This document shows, piece by piece, positions 35,848-46,323 of a stretch of DNA of 64,000 nt. Every line of letters begins with the position of its first letter. Positions within the stretch are counted from its first letter, which is position 1. Source of the stretch: Helicobacteraceae bacterium. GTDB taxonomy: Bacteria; Campylobacterota; Campylobacteria; Campylobacterales; Sulfurimonadaceae. The DNA lies in contig JAGGTH010000033.1 of NCBI GenBank assembly GCA_021163845.1, positions 30,505-94,504 on the forward strand, written 5' to 3'. The translations under genes and the position numbers were made by a program. The notes below the pieces were generated by a model. It was not told where the DNA came from and did not search any database. It saw nothing but the letters and a program-made list of their open reading frames with translations.

Positions 35848-35995
35848 ACTATTCTTCTTTCTGTAAAAATTTGAATGGATTATACTATCAAAAGGTAACA
35901 AGCAACTTACATTTCTTTACATCTCGAATGGTTAAAAAATCTTTTAAACATCTTTACACTATACTAATCGCGCAAATATAATTAAAGGTAGATTT

Positions 35996-36226
35996 ATGGA
36001 CACTAACCTCGTTATAGAAGGTTTTAAGTTTATGGTATTGGGGATGGGAACTGTTTTTGCATTTCTGATCATCCTTATTGGACTGATGAATGTTATGTCA
36101 ATGGTAATTCATAAACTTTTTCCTGAACCACAAGCTAGTGGGGAGTCTCATACACAACAAGGCTCAAAAAATAATAAGGTTATTGCCGCTATCACGGCTG
36201 CAATTTCTCATCATAGACAAGGGTAA
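35996..36226 (+). CDS. oadG: Oxaloacetate decarboxylase gamma subunit
   Basis: This 76-residue protein has one N-terminal membrane helix (about 9-38) and a short polar tail, as expected for the gamma subunit that holds the alpha and beta parts of the sodium pump together. It lies directly before oadA (eight-base gap) and oadB. The tail ends with HHRQ, a weak form of the metal-binding His-rich end of family members. Confidence 0.85.
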   Translation: MDTNLVIEGFKFMVLGMGTVFAFLIILIGLMNVMSMVIHKLFPEPQASGESHTQQGSKNNKVIAAITAAISHHRQG

Positions 36227-36234
36227 GGATAAGT

Positions 36235-38022
36235 ATGGCTAAAAAGTTTATAGATATAATGGACACCACTTTTAGAGATGGTTTCCAGTCAGTATTTGGT
36301 GGTCGTGTTTTAATGGATGACTTCTTCCCAGCGGTTGAAGCTGCAAAACATGCAGGGATCACGCACTTTGAATTTGGTGGGGGAGCGAGATTTCAATCTC
36401 TTTATTTTTATCTCAATGAAGATGCATTCGTGATGATGGATAGATTTCGTGAGATCGTTGGACCGGATGCAAACTTGCAAACACTCGCACGTGGTGTAAA
36501 TACAGTTATGCTCGATACTGGAAGTAAAGATCTTATCGACTTACACGCAAAGATGTTTAAAAAACACGGGACAACAACGATCCGTAACTTTGACGCACTC
36601 AATGATGTAGAAAATCTCAAATATTCTGGAGAGAGAATCACCCACCACGGACTCAAACACGAAGTGGTTGTGACGATGATGGATCTTCCTCCTGGATGTG
36701 TTGGTGCACATGATGTCACTTTTTATGAGAAAACACTTCGTGAGATCTTAGATAGCGGGATCCCATACGACAGCATCTGTTTTAAAGATGCAAGTGGAAC
36801 ATCAAGCCCGAAAAAAGTATATGAGACGATTCAAATGGCTCGTAAGCTTGTTCCTGAAGGAACACACCTTAGACTTCATACACATGAGACAGCAGGGGTG
36901 AGTGTTGCTGCATACTTGGCAGCTCTTGAGGCTGGAATAGATGGGATAGATATGGCGGCATCGCCTGTTTCTGGTGGTACAAGTCAGCCTGATATCCTAA
37001 CAATGCTTCATGCAACAAAAGGGATGGATTTTGATCTTGGTGGTTTAGAGATCGAGAAGATCCTTACCTATGAAAAAGAGGTGGCAGCGTGTTTAGAAGA
37101 CTATTTTATGCCGCCTGAGGCTACGATGGTCTCTCCTCTTATCCCATTTTCACCAATGCCAGGTGGAGCACTTACTGCAAATACACAAATGATGCGCGAT
37201 AACAATATCTTAGAAAAATTCCCTGAGGTTATTGACGCGATGCGTGAAGTGGTTGAAAAAGGTGGGTATGGTACATCTGTGACTCCTGTTTCACAGTTTT
37301 ATTTCCAACAAGCACTTAACAATGTAATGCAAGGTCCATGGAAAGCGATCGCTCCTGGATATGGAAAAATGGTACTTGGATACTTTGGAAGAACTCCTGT
37401 AGCTCCAGATCCGGAAATTGTGAGAATCGCTTCTGAAAAACTAGGTTTAGAACCTACGACAGAGAAGGTTTTGGATCTTACAGAAGCAGATGAGACAAAA
37501 TCTTTAGCGTACTGGAAGAGTAAGCTAGAAGAAGAGGGGATTGAGACGAGCGATGAAAATATTTTTATCGCAGCAGCGTGTCAAGAAAAGGGGATCACTT
37601 TCTTAAAAGGTGAAGCTGAAGTGAATGTTCGTAAAAATTCAGAGATGAAAAAAGAAGGAAATGCAAATATGGGTAGCGGAAATTATACAGTTGTTGTAGA
37701 TGGTCAAAAATTTAGTGTTCAAGTAGCAGAAGGTGATGCTGATATTCAAGTAACTGCAGTAAATGGTGAGAGTGCATCTACATCCACGCCTGCAACATCT
37801 GAAAGTGGTGCTACATCGATCAAAGCACTTCTTCCTGGAAGTGTATGGAAAATCGTTGCAAATCCAGGTCAGAGTGTAGCTGAGGGGGATGTGATCATGA
37901 TACTCGAATCTATGAAGATGGAAATCGATGTAGTAGCACCAAAAGGTGGAGTGATAAAAACGATTAACGTAGCAACAAATGACAAAGTAGTAGAAGGTCA
38001 AGTTGTTGCGACAATGGGATAG
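36235..38022 (+). CDS. oadA: Oxaloacetate/pyruvate carboxyltransferase alpha subunit with biotin domain
   Basis: OadA transfers the carboxyl group of oxaloacetate to biotin. The 595-residue protein has a carboxyltransferase TIM barrel (about 1-290, opening [10 protein letters not shown]), a conserved C-terminal extension and a biotinyl domain with the biotin-lysine motif ESMKMEI near the end. A Ser/Thr/Ala-rich linker (about 510-525) precedes that domain. It is followed by oadB with overlap. In autotrophic relatives similar subunits may also serve pyruvate carboxylase, so direction of flux is open. Confidence 0.93.
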   Translation: MAKKFIDIMDTTFRDGFQSVFGGRVLMDDFFPAVEAAKHAGITHFEFGGGARFQSLYFYLNEDAFVMMDRFREIVGPDANLQTLARGVNTVMLDTGSKDLIDLHAKMFKKHGTTTIRNFDALNDVENLKYSGERITHHGLKHEVVVTMMDLPPGCVGAHDVTFYEKTLREILDSGIPYDSICFKDASGTSSPKKVYETIQMARKLVPEGTHLRLHTHETAGVSVAAYLAALEAGIDGIDMAASPVSGGTSQPDILTMLHATKGMDFDLGGLEIEKILTYEKEVAACLEDYFMPPEATMVSPLIPFSPMPGGALTANTQMMRDNNILEKFPEVIDAMREVVEKGGYGTSVTPVSQFYFQQALNNVMQGPWKAIAPGYGKMVLGYFGRTPVAPDPEIVRIASEKLGLEPTTEKVLDLTEADETKSLAYWKSKLEEEGIETSDENIFIAAACQEKGITFLKGEAEVNVRKNSEMKKEGNANMGSGNYTVVVDGQKFSVQVAEGDADIQVTAVNGESASTSTPATSESGATSIKALLPGSVWKIVANPGQSVAEGDVIMILESMKMEIDVVAPKGGVIKTINVATNDKVVEGQVVATMG

Positions 38023-38027
38023 TGTAT

Positions 38028-39350
38028 ATGAAGTCTGTTGTTTTTAAATTTTTAACACTCTTGGTGTTCTTGACCTCGGCTACGCTTTTTGCGAGTGCGG
38101 ATGTAGAACATGCAAGTGTAGCGAATGCTGAAAAAGCGTATGAAGTAAAGCCATTTTCAGAGATGTTTGGTGGTTTTTTGGAATCTACAGGTATTAATGC
38201 TCTGATCAATCCAGATCCAAACGAGCTGAATTCTCATGATGAGCCTATGAGTGATTTTCACAAGTCATGGGGTCGTATCATTATGATCCTCATTACATTT
38301 TTACTCTTTTGGTTAGCGATCAGAAAAGGGTTTGAGCCACTTTTGCTTTTACCGATAGCATTTGGTGGTCTTTTGGCAAACATCCCAATCGCAGGGATCG
38401 CAGGACATGATGGATTTTTAGGGATCATCTATGAGATGGGGCTTGCAAATCAGCTCTTTCCTATTTTGATCTTTATGGGTGTTGGGGCGATGACAGACTT
38501 TGGTCCACTTCTCTCCAATCCTAAGACAGCACTTCTTGGTGGAGCTGCACAGTTTGGGATCTTCGGAACACTTGTAGGGGCTGTAGCACTCTCCGAGTAT
38601 ACAACGATCTTTGATTTTTCACTCCAACAAGCATCAGCGATCTCTATCATTGGTGGGGCAGATGGTCCAACATCGATCTTTATCGCAACAGCTTTGGCAC
38701 CTGAGCTTCTTGGAGCAATTGCAGTCGCATCGTATTCTTATATGGCGATGGTTCCGATTATTCAACCTCCGATCATGAAAGCACTTACAAATGATGCTGA
38801 GAGAAAGATTAAAATGACCACTTTACGTCACGTATCACGCTTGGAAAAACTTGTTTTCCCAATCATGGTTCTTGTTTTAGCTATTTTGGTTTTACCTGAA
38901 TCAACACCACTTATTGGTGCGTTTATGTTTGGTAACTTCTTAAAAGAGAGTGGTGTAGTGGATCGTCTCTCAGATACGATGCAAAATGCGCTTATCAATA
39001 TTGTGACGATCTTTTTAGGTCTTGCAGTTGGTTCAAAACTCGCAGCAGATCAGTTCTTGGTAGCAGATACTTTAGCGATCTTAGCACTTGGTATCGTGGC
39101 GTTTTCTGTTGGAACGGCTTCGGGTGTTATCATGGCAAAGATTATGAATCTTTTCCCAGGAAACAAGATCAATCCACTTATCGGTTCAGCTGGAGTTTCA
39201 GCGGTACCTATGGCAGCACGTGTGTCAAACAAAGTGGGTATGCAGTACGACAAATCGAATATGCTTCTTATGCATGCGATGGGTCCAAATGTGGCAGGTG
39301 TAATCGGTTCAGCGGTTGCAGCTGGTGTATTGATTTCACTCTTTCAGTAG
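38028..39350 (+). CDS. oadB: Oxaloacetate decarboxylase beta subunit (sodium pump)
   Basis: OadB decarboxylates carboxybiotin and pumps sodium out. The 440-residue protein has about nine membrane segments, the [17 protein letters not shown] region and [12 protein letters not shown], which carries the sodium-site residues. Compared with the family it has an N-terminal extension with a signal-like helix (about 1-22) and a polar stretch before the first pump helix. I chose ATG 38028; a GTG at 38022 overlaps the oadA stop. A hairpin containing its stop codon ends the operon. Confidence 0.93.
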   Translation: MKSVVFKFLTLLVFLTSATLFASADVEHASVANAEKAYEVKPFSEMFGGFLESTGINALINPDPNELNSHDEPMSDFHKSWGRIIMILITFLLFWLAIRKGFEPLLLLPIAFGGLLANIPIAGIAGHDGFLGIIYEMGLANQLFPILIFMGVGAMTDFGPLLSNPKTALLGGAAQFGIFGTLVGAVALSEYTTIFDFSLQQASAISIIGGADGPTSIFIATALAPELLGAIAVASYSYMAMVPIIQPPIMKALTNDAERKIKMTTLRHVSRLEKLVFPIMVLVLAILVLPESTPLIGAFMFGNFLKESGVVDRLSDTMQNALINIVTIFLGLAVGSKLAADQFLVADTLAILALGIVAFSVGTASGVIMAKIMNLFPGNKINPLIGSAGVSAVPMAARVSNKVGMQYDKSNMLLMHAMGPNVAGVIGSAVAAGVLISLFQ

Positions 39351-39367
39351 TCTTTATGACTACTGAA
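39343..39367. terminator. Shared hairpin at the oadB-cheV convergent ends
   Basis: A perfect 10-bp stem (TTCAGTAGTC / GACTACTGAA) with a five-base loop contains the stop codons of both convergent genes. It could end transcription both ways, although neither side has a clear T-run. Confidence 0.6.
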
Positions 39368-40304
39368 GTTGTTCCATTCTTTCTATAATGAGTGGAATGA
39401 TATTATGACTTTTTGTCTTATCTACAAAGCCATTCGCGCCTAAAACTTCCGCTTCTCTTTTATTATTTTCACCCGTCATAGAACTATTGACGATGATAGG
39501 TATTTTTCTAGTCGAAGGGTTTGCTCGAAGTGTTTGGATCACTGTAAACCCAGACATCTCAGGCATCTCAATATCTGTGATAATAGCTGGAATAGTTGAA
39601 GGATCCTCAAGTGTTTCTATATAATCAATAAGCTTTTTGCCATTGTCAAACATTAACATTTTAAGATGCGCATTTTCAAAGATCTGTTTAAGTGCTCTTT
39701 GTGCTGTTTTGGAATCTTCAGCGATAAGGGTCGTCCCTTTTTTGAGTTTCGCCGGAATCTCGATAGATTTGAGTGCTTCGGTATCTTTAGAGACATTTAC
39801 CATTGCTTGAGGAATAACATCTGAGAGGAGCTTTTCATAGTCTAAGATAAGACATAAGCTACCATCTTCTAGACGCGTATCATTCATCACTAAACCATCA
39901 TTTTTGAGCCTATAGCTCTCAGGCGCATGCATCTCATTCCAGTTTTTCTTGATCACGCGGTACGCTGACATGATACGAAGGCCGATGATAACACCGTTAA
40001 AATCACAAATGAGGATATTGGAGCGTTTTGTTTCCTCTTTGTTGAGTGGTACACCCAGCCAACTTGGAAGATTAAGAATAGGGATCTGCATCCCACGTAA
40101 AGTGATCGTACCCTCTAGCATTGGATGTGCTGAGGGGATTTGAGTGAGGTAATGATTTTTTGATTCGACCACCTCTCTGGTTTTAAACACATTGATCGCG
40201 TAAAACGCAGAATCATCACTTTCACTTATTCTAAATACCAAGAGTTGAAGCTCATTGTTTTTTGCTAGGTTGGTAGCAGCATCTACTTTATCTAAAACAG
40301 ACAT
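39360..40304 (-). CDS. cheV: Chemotaxis protein CheV
   Basis: CheV is a CheW-like coupling protein (about 1-165) fused to a receiver domain (about 190-314). The CheW part contains IPSAHPMLEGTITLRG and IPILNLPSWLG. The receiver has IAEDSKTAQRAL, the phospho-acceptor site ITDIEMPEMSG and the VNSSMTG and VDKTKS switch residues. Campylobacterota often use CheV besides CheW to link receptors to CheA. It is monocistronic, converges with oadB and has a 120-bp upstream gap to a plus-strand gene. Confidence 0.93.
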   Translation of the reverse strand: MSVLDKVDAATNLAKNNELQLLVFRISESDDSAFYAINVFKTREVVESKNHYLTQIPSAHPMLEGTITLRGMQIPILNLPSWLGVPLNKEETKRSNILICDFNGVIIGLRIMSAYRVIKKNWNEMHAPESYRLKNDGLVMNDTRLEDGSLCLILDYEKLLSDVIPQAMVNVSKDTEALKSIEIPAKLKKGTTLIAEDSKTAQRALKQIFENAHLKMLMFDNGKKLIDYIETLEDPSTIPAIITDIEMPEMSGFTVIQTLRANPSTRKIPIIVNSSMTGENNKREAEVLGANGFVDKTKSHNIIPLIIERMEQLQ

Positions 40305-40424
40305 TTACACCCTTTTGATAGTAATTCTAAATTAACACGATAATAGCAAAGTTTCTATGAATTATGCTTGAATGTTAATAATGAAATGGTAAAATATCCT
40401 TATTTTCAAAAAGGGATGTGAAGA

Positions 40425-41222
40425 GTGAAAATTATTATTAGCTTGTTTTTTTTATGTACACTTGTATTTTCAAAAGTTTATTATTCAAAGGTAGAACCTT
40501 ATGAATTGCGTGAGATATCCTCTAATGTCAGTGGGACAGTACTCTTTATTGATGAAGACAATATTGGAAAAAAACTGACAAATCATCCTTACCTCATAAT
40601 CGATGCCGAGCTTGATCAAAAAGAACTTGTGCTGATCCAAGAGAAGCTTCTCTATCTTGAAGAGATGATCAAGGTCAATGAAGATATTCTAGAAAATCTC
40701 GAAGAGTCTTTGGGTAAAAAAAGAGAGAACTATAAGCGCATAGAATCTCTTAAGATAAAATCTATCGTTGAAAAAGATAGAGAGTTTCATGAACTCATTA
40801 CAAGTGAGAATCTCTTTTTAAACACACAAAAAGAGATCGATAATCTTAAAGTGCAAGTCACAGATCTCAAACTCAGACGAGCACAGCTTGAAAAATCGAT
40901 CAAAGATAAACATTTGATAGCTAAAGATTTTGTTCTTTACAGTTTGGATGTAAAGGTGGGGCAAGTTGTCAATATGGCGACCCTACTTGCAAAGATTGCG
41001 GATACTTCAAGCGCAAAACTCACACTTTTTTTGGATGAAGAGGATGTAGCAGATGCAAAAACTAAAGCCGTTTACATAGATGGACTCAAGACAGAATATA
41101 AAATCTCAAGACTTCTCAAAATAGCAGACAGTAAAAATATTTCTAAATACATGGCGCAGATCATTATTGATGCACCAAAAATCTTTTCAAAACTTGTAAA
41201 AGTTGAGTTGCGTGATGAATAA
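40425..41222 (+). CDS. Periplasmic adaptor (membrane-fusion-like) protein
   Basis: This 265-residue protein has a signal peptide (about 1-16), an N-terminal half-barrel (SSNVSGTVLFIDED), a long coiled-coil hairpin (about 65-160) and a C-terminal barrel-sandwich half (LYSLDVKVGQVVNMATLLAKIAD). This is the layout of HlyD/AcrA adaptors, though shorter than RND adaptors. The start is GTG 40425. It overlaps the next gene by eight bases. The TolC-like gene of the same transcript could be its partner, but no inner-membrane pump is encoded between them. Confidence 0.75.
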   Translation: MKIIISLFFLCTLVFSKVYYSKVEPYELREISSNVSGTVLFIDEDNIGKKLTNHPYLIIDAELDQKELVLIQEKLLYLEEMIKVNEDILENLEESLGKKRENYKRIESLKIKSIVEKDREFHELITSENLFLNTQKEIDNLKVQVTDLKLRRAQLEKSIKDKHLIAKDFVLYSLDVKVGQVVNMATLLAKIADTSSAKLTLFLDEEDVADAKTKAVYIDGLKTEYKISRLLKIADSKNISKYMAQIIIDAPKIFSKLVKVELRDE

Positions 41223-42951
41223 AAAGACGACAGCTTGTCCTCTTGATTGTTATGATGCGTGTGAGATAGTGCATGATGGGAAGATTCTAGGGGCAAAAAA
41301 TGGACATACCAAAGGTTTTTTATGTCCCCATTTAAACCATTATGAAAAACATGAAGAGATCAAAGAACCGCGTTACAAAGGTAAAACGATCTCAATGGAG
41401 CAAGCCTTAGCGAGACTTGTAGAGACACTGCGTGAATCTGGGGCAGAAAAAACACTGTTTTATCGTGGAAGTGGCAACTTTGGCTTGATGCAAGAGGTTA
41501 GTGATCATTTTTTTGCCTCCTTTGGTGCAACACTGACCAATGGAAGCCTTTGTGATGGAGCAGGAGCTGCTGGAATTATACAGGGGCGTGGAAGTAACAA
41601 GAATATGCCACTCTCTGAGATCGAGAAGTCTGAAGTTGTGATTCTTTGGGGGCGCAATCCTCATGTAACAAACTCTCACCTTTTACCTTTACTCAAAGAT
41701 AAAACACTCATCGTCATTGATCCTAGAAAGATAGAGAGTGCACGCAATGCTGCTCTACATATTCAGCTCAAACCACATGGAGATCTCTACCTTGCACTTC
41801 TTTTATGCCGTTTTTTACATATAGAAAATGAGTACGATGAGGAATATCTTCAAGAGTATGCATCAGAATATGAAGAGCTTTATGAACTTACGCAAACGGT
41901 GCGTATCAAAGCAACACTCGAAGATATTGATGTAACACTCGGACAGATTGGGATGCTTCTTGAACTTGTAAAGGGCAAAAAAACTGCCATTGTTTGTGGT
42001 GTAGGGATCCAAAAATATAGCGATGGTGCAGATATTATGCGTGCTATTGATGCTTTTGCGGTGATGCTGGGTCTCTTTGGCAAAGAGGGATGTGGTGTTG
42101 CGTATTTGGGAGAGTCTAAAGAGGGGATCGAGTCCCCTTTTAAGAGACAAGCCAAACGAGTATCAAAGGTCAATACTGACTTTTCAGCTTTTTCGAGTGT
42201 TTTTATTCAAGGGGCAAATCCTCTTTCCCAGATGCCTGATACACAAAGGGTCATAAAGTCGATGGAGTCTGTGGCAAATGTGATCTATTTTGGTTTATAT
42301 GAAAATGAAACAAGCCAGAGGGCTGATTTAGTGATCCCTGCGAAAAACTTTTTGGCAAAAGAGGATATTCGTACATCCTATGCACACAATGCGATGCTCT
42401 TTATGCCACAAATATTAGAGAGTGAATATGGAATTAGCGAGTATGAACTGAGTCGCTATTTATGTAAGGCATTTGAGATAGAGATACAGAGTGAAGAGTA
42501 TTATCTGAGCCACTTTAAAAATTTTGCAGTCCAGAGAATAGATGGCTCTTGGCAGGTTGAATCACGTGAGGAGATCCCCTATCAAAATGGATTTGACACT
42601 GATGATGGGGAGTTTTGCTTTTTAGAGGAATACGATAACGACTTTGATATGAACAAGAAGATGTTTTTGCTGACTCCTAAAAGCCCAAAGAGTCTCAATT
42701 CACAGTTTTATCGTGAAAAATATGTCTATTTGCATAAAGAGGCTGGATTTTTAGAAAACCAAGAGGTGCAAATCAGTTCAGAGCAAGGAAAAATTGTTTT
42801 AAAAGTGAAAATTGATGCTACAATTCGAAAAGATTGTGTCCTTCTTTATAGTGGGACACCAGGGGTGAATATGCTTACTTCATCCAGACACTCCCTTGAT
42901 GGGAAAAATGCAATATATCAAGAAAATAAAGTAGAGGTAAAAGCGATATGA
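41215..42951 (+). CDS. Molybdopterin oxidoreductase
   Basis: This 578-residue protein has an N-terminal 4Fe-4S site (CPLDCYDAC, then Cys in GFLCPH) and the bis-MGD core of the DMSO-reductase family (GSGNFGLMQ, WGRNPHVTNSH, IDPRK, and a C-terminal dinucleotide domain). It has no twin-arginine signal, so it should be cytoplasmic. It is shorter than formate dehydrogenases and lacks a clear Cys or selenocysteine ligand site that I could place. The substrate is unknown. The ATG at 41215 overlaps the adaptor gene, and argD follows with a four-base overlap. Confidence 0.85.
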   Translation: MNKKTTACPLDCYDACEIVHDGKILGAKNGHTKGFLCPHLNHYEKHEEIKEPRYKGKTISMEQALARLVETLRESGAEKTLFYRGSGNFGLMQEVSDHFFASFGATLTNGSLCDGAGAAGIIQGRGSNKNMPLSEIEKSEVVILWGRNPHVTNSHLLPLLKDKTLIVIDPRKIESARNAALHIQLKPHGDLYLALLLCRFLHIENEYDEEYLQEYASEYEELYELTQTVRIKATLEDIDVTLGQIGMLLELVKGKKTAIVCGVGIQKYSDGADIMRAIDAFAVMLGLFGKEGCGVAYLGESKEGIESPFKRQAKRVSKVNTDFSAFSSVFIQGANPLSQMPDTQRVIKSMESVANVIYFGLYENETSQRADLVIPAKNFLAKEDIRTSYAHNAMLFMPQILESEYGISEYELSRYLCKAFEIEIQSEEYYLSHFKNFAVQRIDGSWQVESREEIPYQNGFDTDDGEFCFLEEYDNDFDMNKKMFLLTPKSPKSLNSQFYREKYVYLHKEAGFLENQEVQISSEQGKIVLKVKIDATIRKDCVLLYSGTPGVNMLTSSRHSLDGKNAIYQENKVEVKAI

Positions 42952-44132
42952 GTAGTATAAAAGAGTTAGACACGTCTTATGTTCTTCCAACATATGCAAG
43001 AGCGGATGTAGAGTTTGTGAGTGGTGACAATGCACGTTTAGAGGATGCTAATGGAAAAAAATATATAGATTTTACATCTGGAATTGCGGTGTGTAGTGTA
43101 GGACATGCCAATAAGAGACTTAGTGATGCACTTTGTGAGCAACTCCATAAGATCACGCATATCTCCAATCTTTACTATATGGCACCACAAGCAAGAGCCG
43201 CGGAAAAAATAGTCAAAGCAAGTGGTTATGATATGAAGTGTTTCTTTGGAAATAGTGGAGCAGAAGCAAACGAGGGTGCAATCAAAATTGCACGTAAATA
43301 TGGAGAAAAAGATGGTGAAGTCAAACGTTATAAGATCATCACTTTAGAGCACTCTTTTCATGGACGTACTATCACAACGGTTAAAGCAACAGGACAAGAG
43401 GCGATGCATAACTATTTTGGACCTTTTCCAGATGGTTTTGTGTATGCACAAAATATTGAGCAGATCCCCTCACTCATAGATGATCACACCTGTGCTGTGA
43501 TGATCGAGCTTGTGCAAGGGGAGGGTGGGGTACAACCACTTGATAAAAAAGCGGTGCAAGATCTCGCTCTTTACCTTAAATCTAAAAATGTACTTCTGAT
43601 CATTGATGAGGTGCAAACGGGAGTGTATCGAACAGGTGAATTTCTTGCTTCGAACCTCTTTGAGATCGAACCTGATGTGATCACTTTAGCCAAAGGTCTT
43701 GGCGGGGGTGTACCTATCGGTGTGGTGATGACGAGCAAAAAAGATGTTTTCTCTGCAGGAGATCATGGATCTACGTTTGGGGGAAATTACCTTAGTGCTA
43801 CTGCTGCGTGTGAAGTGGTAGATATCTTAGAAGAGATGTATAACGCAGGCACATTAAAAGAAAATATCAACTACTTTGATGCCCAGTTACAAAAGCTGTA
43901 TGAAGCACATCAGGGGATATTTACATCCAAAGTGGGGATCGGGATGATGTGTGGACTACGCGTTAAAGATGCAGCGACTCTTGCATCTATCATCACCAAA
44001 GCAAGAGAAGAGGGTGTGATGGTACTCAAAGCTGGACGTGATACTCTCAGACTCTTACCGGCACTCACTATTACAAAAGAGGAAATTGATGAAGGTTTTA
44101 CATCCCTTAATCGCGCTTTGTCTTCTTTGTAG
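42948..44132 (+). CDS. argD: Acetylornithine aminotransferase
   Basis: ArgD is a PLP enzyme that makes N-acetylornithine in arginine synthesis; it often also serves lysine synthesis. The 394-residue protein shows FFGNSGAEANEGAIKIARKY, HSFHGRT, IDEVQTGVYRTG and the lysine site TLAKGLGGGVPIG. It lies between a molybdopterin oxidoreductase and a TolC-like gene, an unusual place for argD, and shares overlaps on both sides. Confidence 0.93.
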   Translation: MSSIKELDTSYVLPTYARADVEFVSGDNARLEDANGKKYIDFTSGIAVCSVGHANKRLSDALCEQLHKITHISNLYYMAPQARAAEKIVKASGYDMKCFFGNSGAEANEGAIKIARKYGEKDGEVKRYKIITLEHSFHGRTITTVKATGQEAMHNYFGPFPDGFVYAQNIEQIPSLIDDHTCAVMIELVQGEGGVQPLDKKAVQDLALYLKSKNVLLIIDEVQTGVYRTGEFLASNLFEIEPDVITLAKGLGGGVPIGVVMTSKKDVFSAGDHGSTFGGNYLSATAACEVVDILEEMYNAGTLKENINYFDAQLQKLYEAHQGIFTSKVGIGMMCGLRVKDAATLASIITKAREEGVMVLKAGRDTLRLLPALTITKEEIDEGFTSLNRALSSL

Positions 44133-45321
44133 TCTTACACAGGCGCAAGAGAGGAACTCCTTAGAAGAGTATATCTCTGAGAATAAACGCTATTTTTATG
44201 AGCTCGAGGAGGAGCGCATCGAACAAAGTAGCGATATGCTACGAGACTCTTGGATCTCTCCTCTTATGCTTAACTACTCCTATGGAGTGAGTGAAGCGTA
44301 CAATACAGAATCAACGACCCAAAAAGCCTCCATCAGCATAGACCAACCGATCTTTCAAAGTGGAGGGATCTATTTTGGGATCAAATTTGCAGAGGCTTCG
44401 CGTCTTTACTCACAATACTCTGCGGATGTAGCAAAGAGAAAGCTGATCAAAGATGCACTCTCTCTTTTGTTTCAGATCAAACAGAGTGAACTCAAAATTC
44501 AAAAACAACAACGCCTTATCGATAACGCTCGTATCAATCTTGAGCTCAAAACAGAGCAGTTTATGAGTGGTCAACTTGATTCTAGTTTTTTAGACGATGC
44601 CATTATTAGCAAAAACACTGCAACACAGGCTCTTTATGATCTACAAACTGCCAAAGAGCGTCTTGTCTCAGGGCTTCGTGTGATCAGTGATGTTGATTAT
44701 GAAAAAGTCTCTCTTCCCACTTTAGCGTGGATAGAACAAGAGGAGTTTATGAGTAATAATCTCTCCTATAAACTCGCACAAAGTCAAAGTGAGCGTGATC
44801 GTTATAACAAAAACATAACCTTGGCAAAGTACCTCCCACAACTGAGTGTCTATGGTGGATATAACTATGACAAGGTGGAAAACCTCAATTTTGGTGGGCA
44901 AACATTAGGTGGTGCTTCAAGTGTACGAGAAACAGATTATTATACATACGGATTCAAGGCTTCTATGCCGATCAGTATTAATAGCTATGATGAGATCCAA
45001 ACTACGCGCCTAGAGTACCTCAAATCAAAAACACTAGAGATTGATAAGAAGCGTGAAATCGAAGCGATCTATGAGCAAGTGTTGCAAAATATTGAGAACT
45101 TTGAGAAAAAAATAGCACTCAGCCAAGAGAATCAAAAGCTGTATGCAAGGATACTCTCTGATACACAAGAGTTGTTTGAGGCTGGATATAAAACACATTA
45201 TGATGTAGATCTACTTGAGAACTCTTATAAGATCCAAGGGATCGATCTGGATATTTTTAAACTTGATAGACAATTAGAACTTTTAACACTCTATGAGATC
45301 TATACAAATGAAAGTGAGTAG
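44089..45321 (+). CDS. TolC-like outer-membrane efflux protein
   Basis: This 410-residue protein has a signal peptide (about 1-19, ending LTQAQ) and two repeats of the long helical and beta-strand pattern of outer-membrane factors. Barrel strands appear near 70-85 and 255-300 (LSVYGGYNY), and coiled helices elsewhere. It could dock with the adaptor encoded at 40425. The start at 44089 follows GAGGAA and lies 44 bases inside argD. The pump that would complete the export channel is not in this cluster. Confidence 0.8.
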   Translation: MKVLHPLIALCLLCSLTQAQERNSLEEYISENKRYFYELEEERIEQSSDMLRDSWISPLMLNYSYGVSEAYNTESTTQKASISIDQPIFQSGGIYFGIKFAEASRLYSQYSADVAKRKLIKDALSLLFQIKQSELKIQKQQRLIDNARINLELKTEQFMSGQLDSSFLDDAIISKNTATQALYDLQTAKERLVSGLRVISDVDYEKVSLPTLAWIEQEEFMSNNLSYKLAQSQSERDRYNKNITLAKYLPQLSVYGGYNYDKVENLNFGGQTLGGASSVRETDYYTYGFKASMPISINSYDEIQTTRLEYLKSKTLEIDKKREIEAIYEQVLQNIENFEKKIALSQENQKLYARILSDTQELFEAGYKTHYDVDLLENSYKIQGIDLDIFKLDRQLELLTLYEIYTNESE

Positions 45322-46314
45322 ATGCAGTTTAGTGAATATATGGGCGAGTGGCTCTATGGAGATGAGGGTTACTATGCAAAGTATAAAAACATTGGAAAAG
45401 AGGGTGATTTTTACACCGCTGTAAGTACGAGTAAGTTCTTTGGTGGCAGTGTTGCAAATCATATTATCAAGCTCATAGATGAGGGCTTTTTACATAACAA
45501 CAGTGTGATATGTGAGATCGGGGCACATCATGGCTATTTTTTGGCAGATGTGATCGAGTTTATCTATACGCTTAGACCAAAATTATTAGAGAGTTTAAAA
45601 TTTGTTATTATTGAACGTTTTGATGCGATGCAGGAGTTTCAAAAAAAATACTTCGAGGAGAGTTTTGGGGATGCTATAGAGTTGACACACTATAAGTCTC
45701 TAAGTGAATTAGAGTGTGAAAACGCTTTTTTTGTTGCCAATGAGATCTTTGATGCCTTTCCTTGTGAGCTTTATTACAAAGGCAAAAGCGCTCGTGTTCA
45801 AGGTCATAGTGTGGAGTTTGATCAAGAGGATGTATGGGTCGAGACAAAAGCAAAAAAGTATCATAAAGATAGAGGAGAGATCGCTAGAGGTTATGAAGAG
45901 TTTGCCCAAGAGATGGCGAGTGCTGCGAAAAAGTTTGAGTTTATCAGCTTTGATTATGGGGAGATGCAAGCGCGTCCCGATTTTTCTCTTCGTATCTATA
46001 CCAAGCACAAAGTCCTCCCGTTCTTTGATGAAGAGGTGCAAAGAGAAGAACTCTATCAAAAATCAGACATCACCTATGATGTTACTTTTGCCCATGTCAA
46101 AGATGCGTACGAAGAGGCGGGTGTAGAGTTTATAGAACTCAAAGCACAGATGGTGGCACTTGTGGATATGGGGATATTAGAGCTCTTAGAGATACTCAAA
46201 GAAAATGTAGAAGAGAAGATATACAAACAAGAGCTTGAAAAAGCAAAAATGCTTTTGATGCCAAACTTTTTAGGGGAGCGATTTAAGATGATTCGCTTTA
46301 AAAAAGAGTCCTAA
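45322..46314 (+). CDS. SAM-dependent methyltransferase, NDUFAF7/MidA family
   Basis: This 330-residue protein fits the family of NDUFAF7 (PF02636). It opens with FSEYMGEWLYGDEGYYAKY, then GDFYTAVSTSKFFGG, and has a SAM-binding CEIGAHHGYF and the ANEIFDAFPC motif. NDUFAF7 methylates an arginine of a complex I subunit in mitochondria. Bacterial members may modify respiratory or other proteins, but the target is unknown. It starts one base after the TolC-like gene, and converges with the pseudopilin gene. Confidence 0.85.
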   Translation: MQFSEYMGEWLYGDEGYYAKYKNIGKEGDFYTAVSTSKFFGGSVANHIIKLIDEGFLHNNSVICEIGAHHGYFLADVIEFIYTLRPKLLESLKFVIIERFDAMQEFQKKYFEESFGDAIELTHYKSLSELECENAFFVANEIFDAFPCELYYKGKSARVQGHSVEFDQEDVWVETKAKKYHKDRGEIARGYEEFAQEMASAAKKFEFISFDYGEMQARPDFSLRIYTKHKVLPFFDEEVQREELYQKSDITYDVTFAHVKDAYEEAGVEFIELKAQMVALVDMGILELLEILKENVEEKIYKQELEKAKMLLMPNFLGERFKMIRFKKES

Positions 46315-46323
46315 GATATTCTC

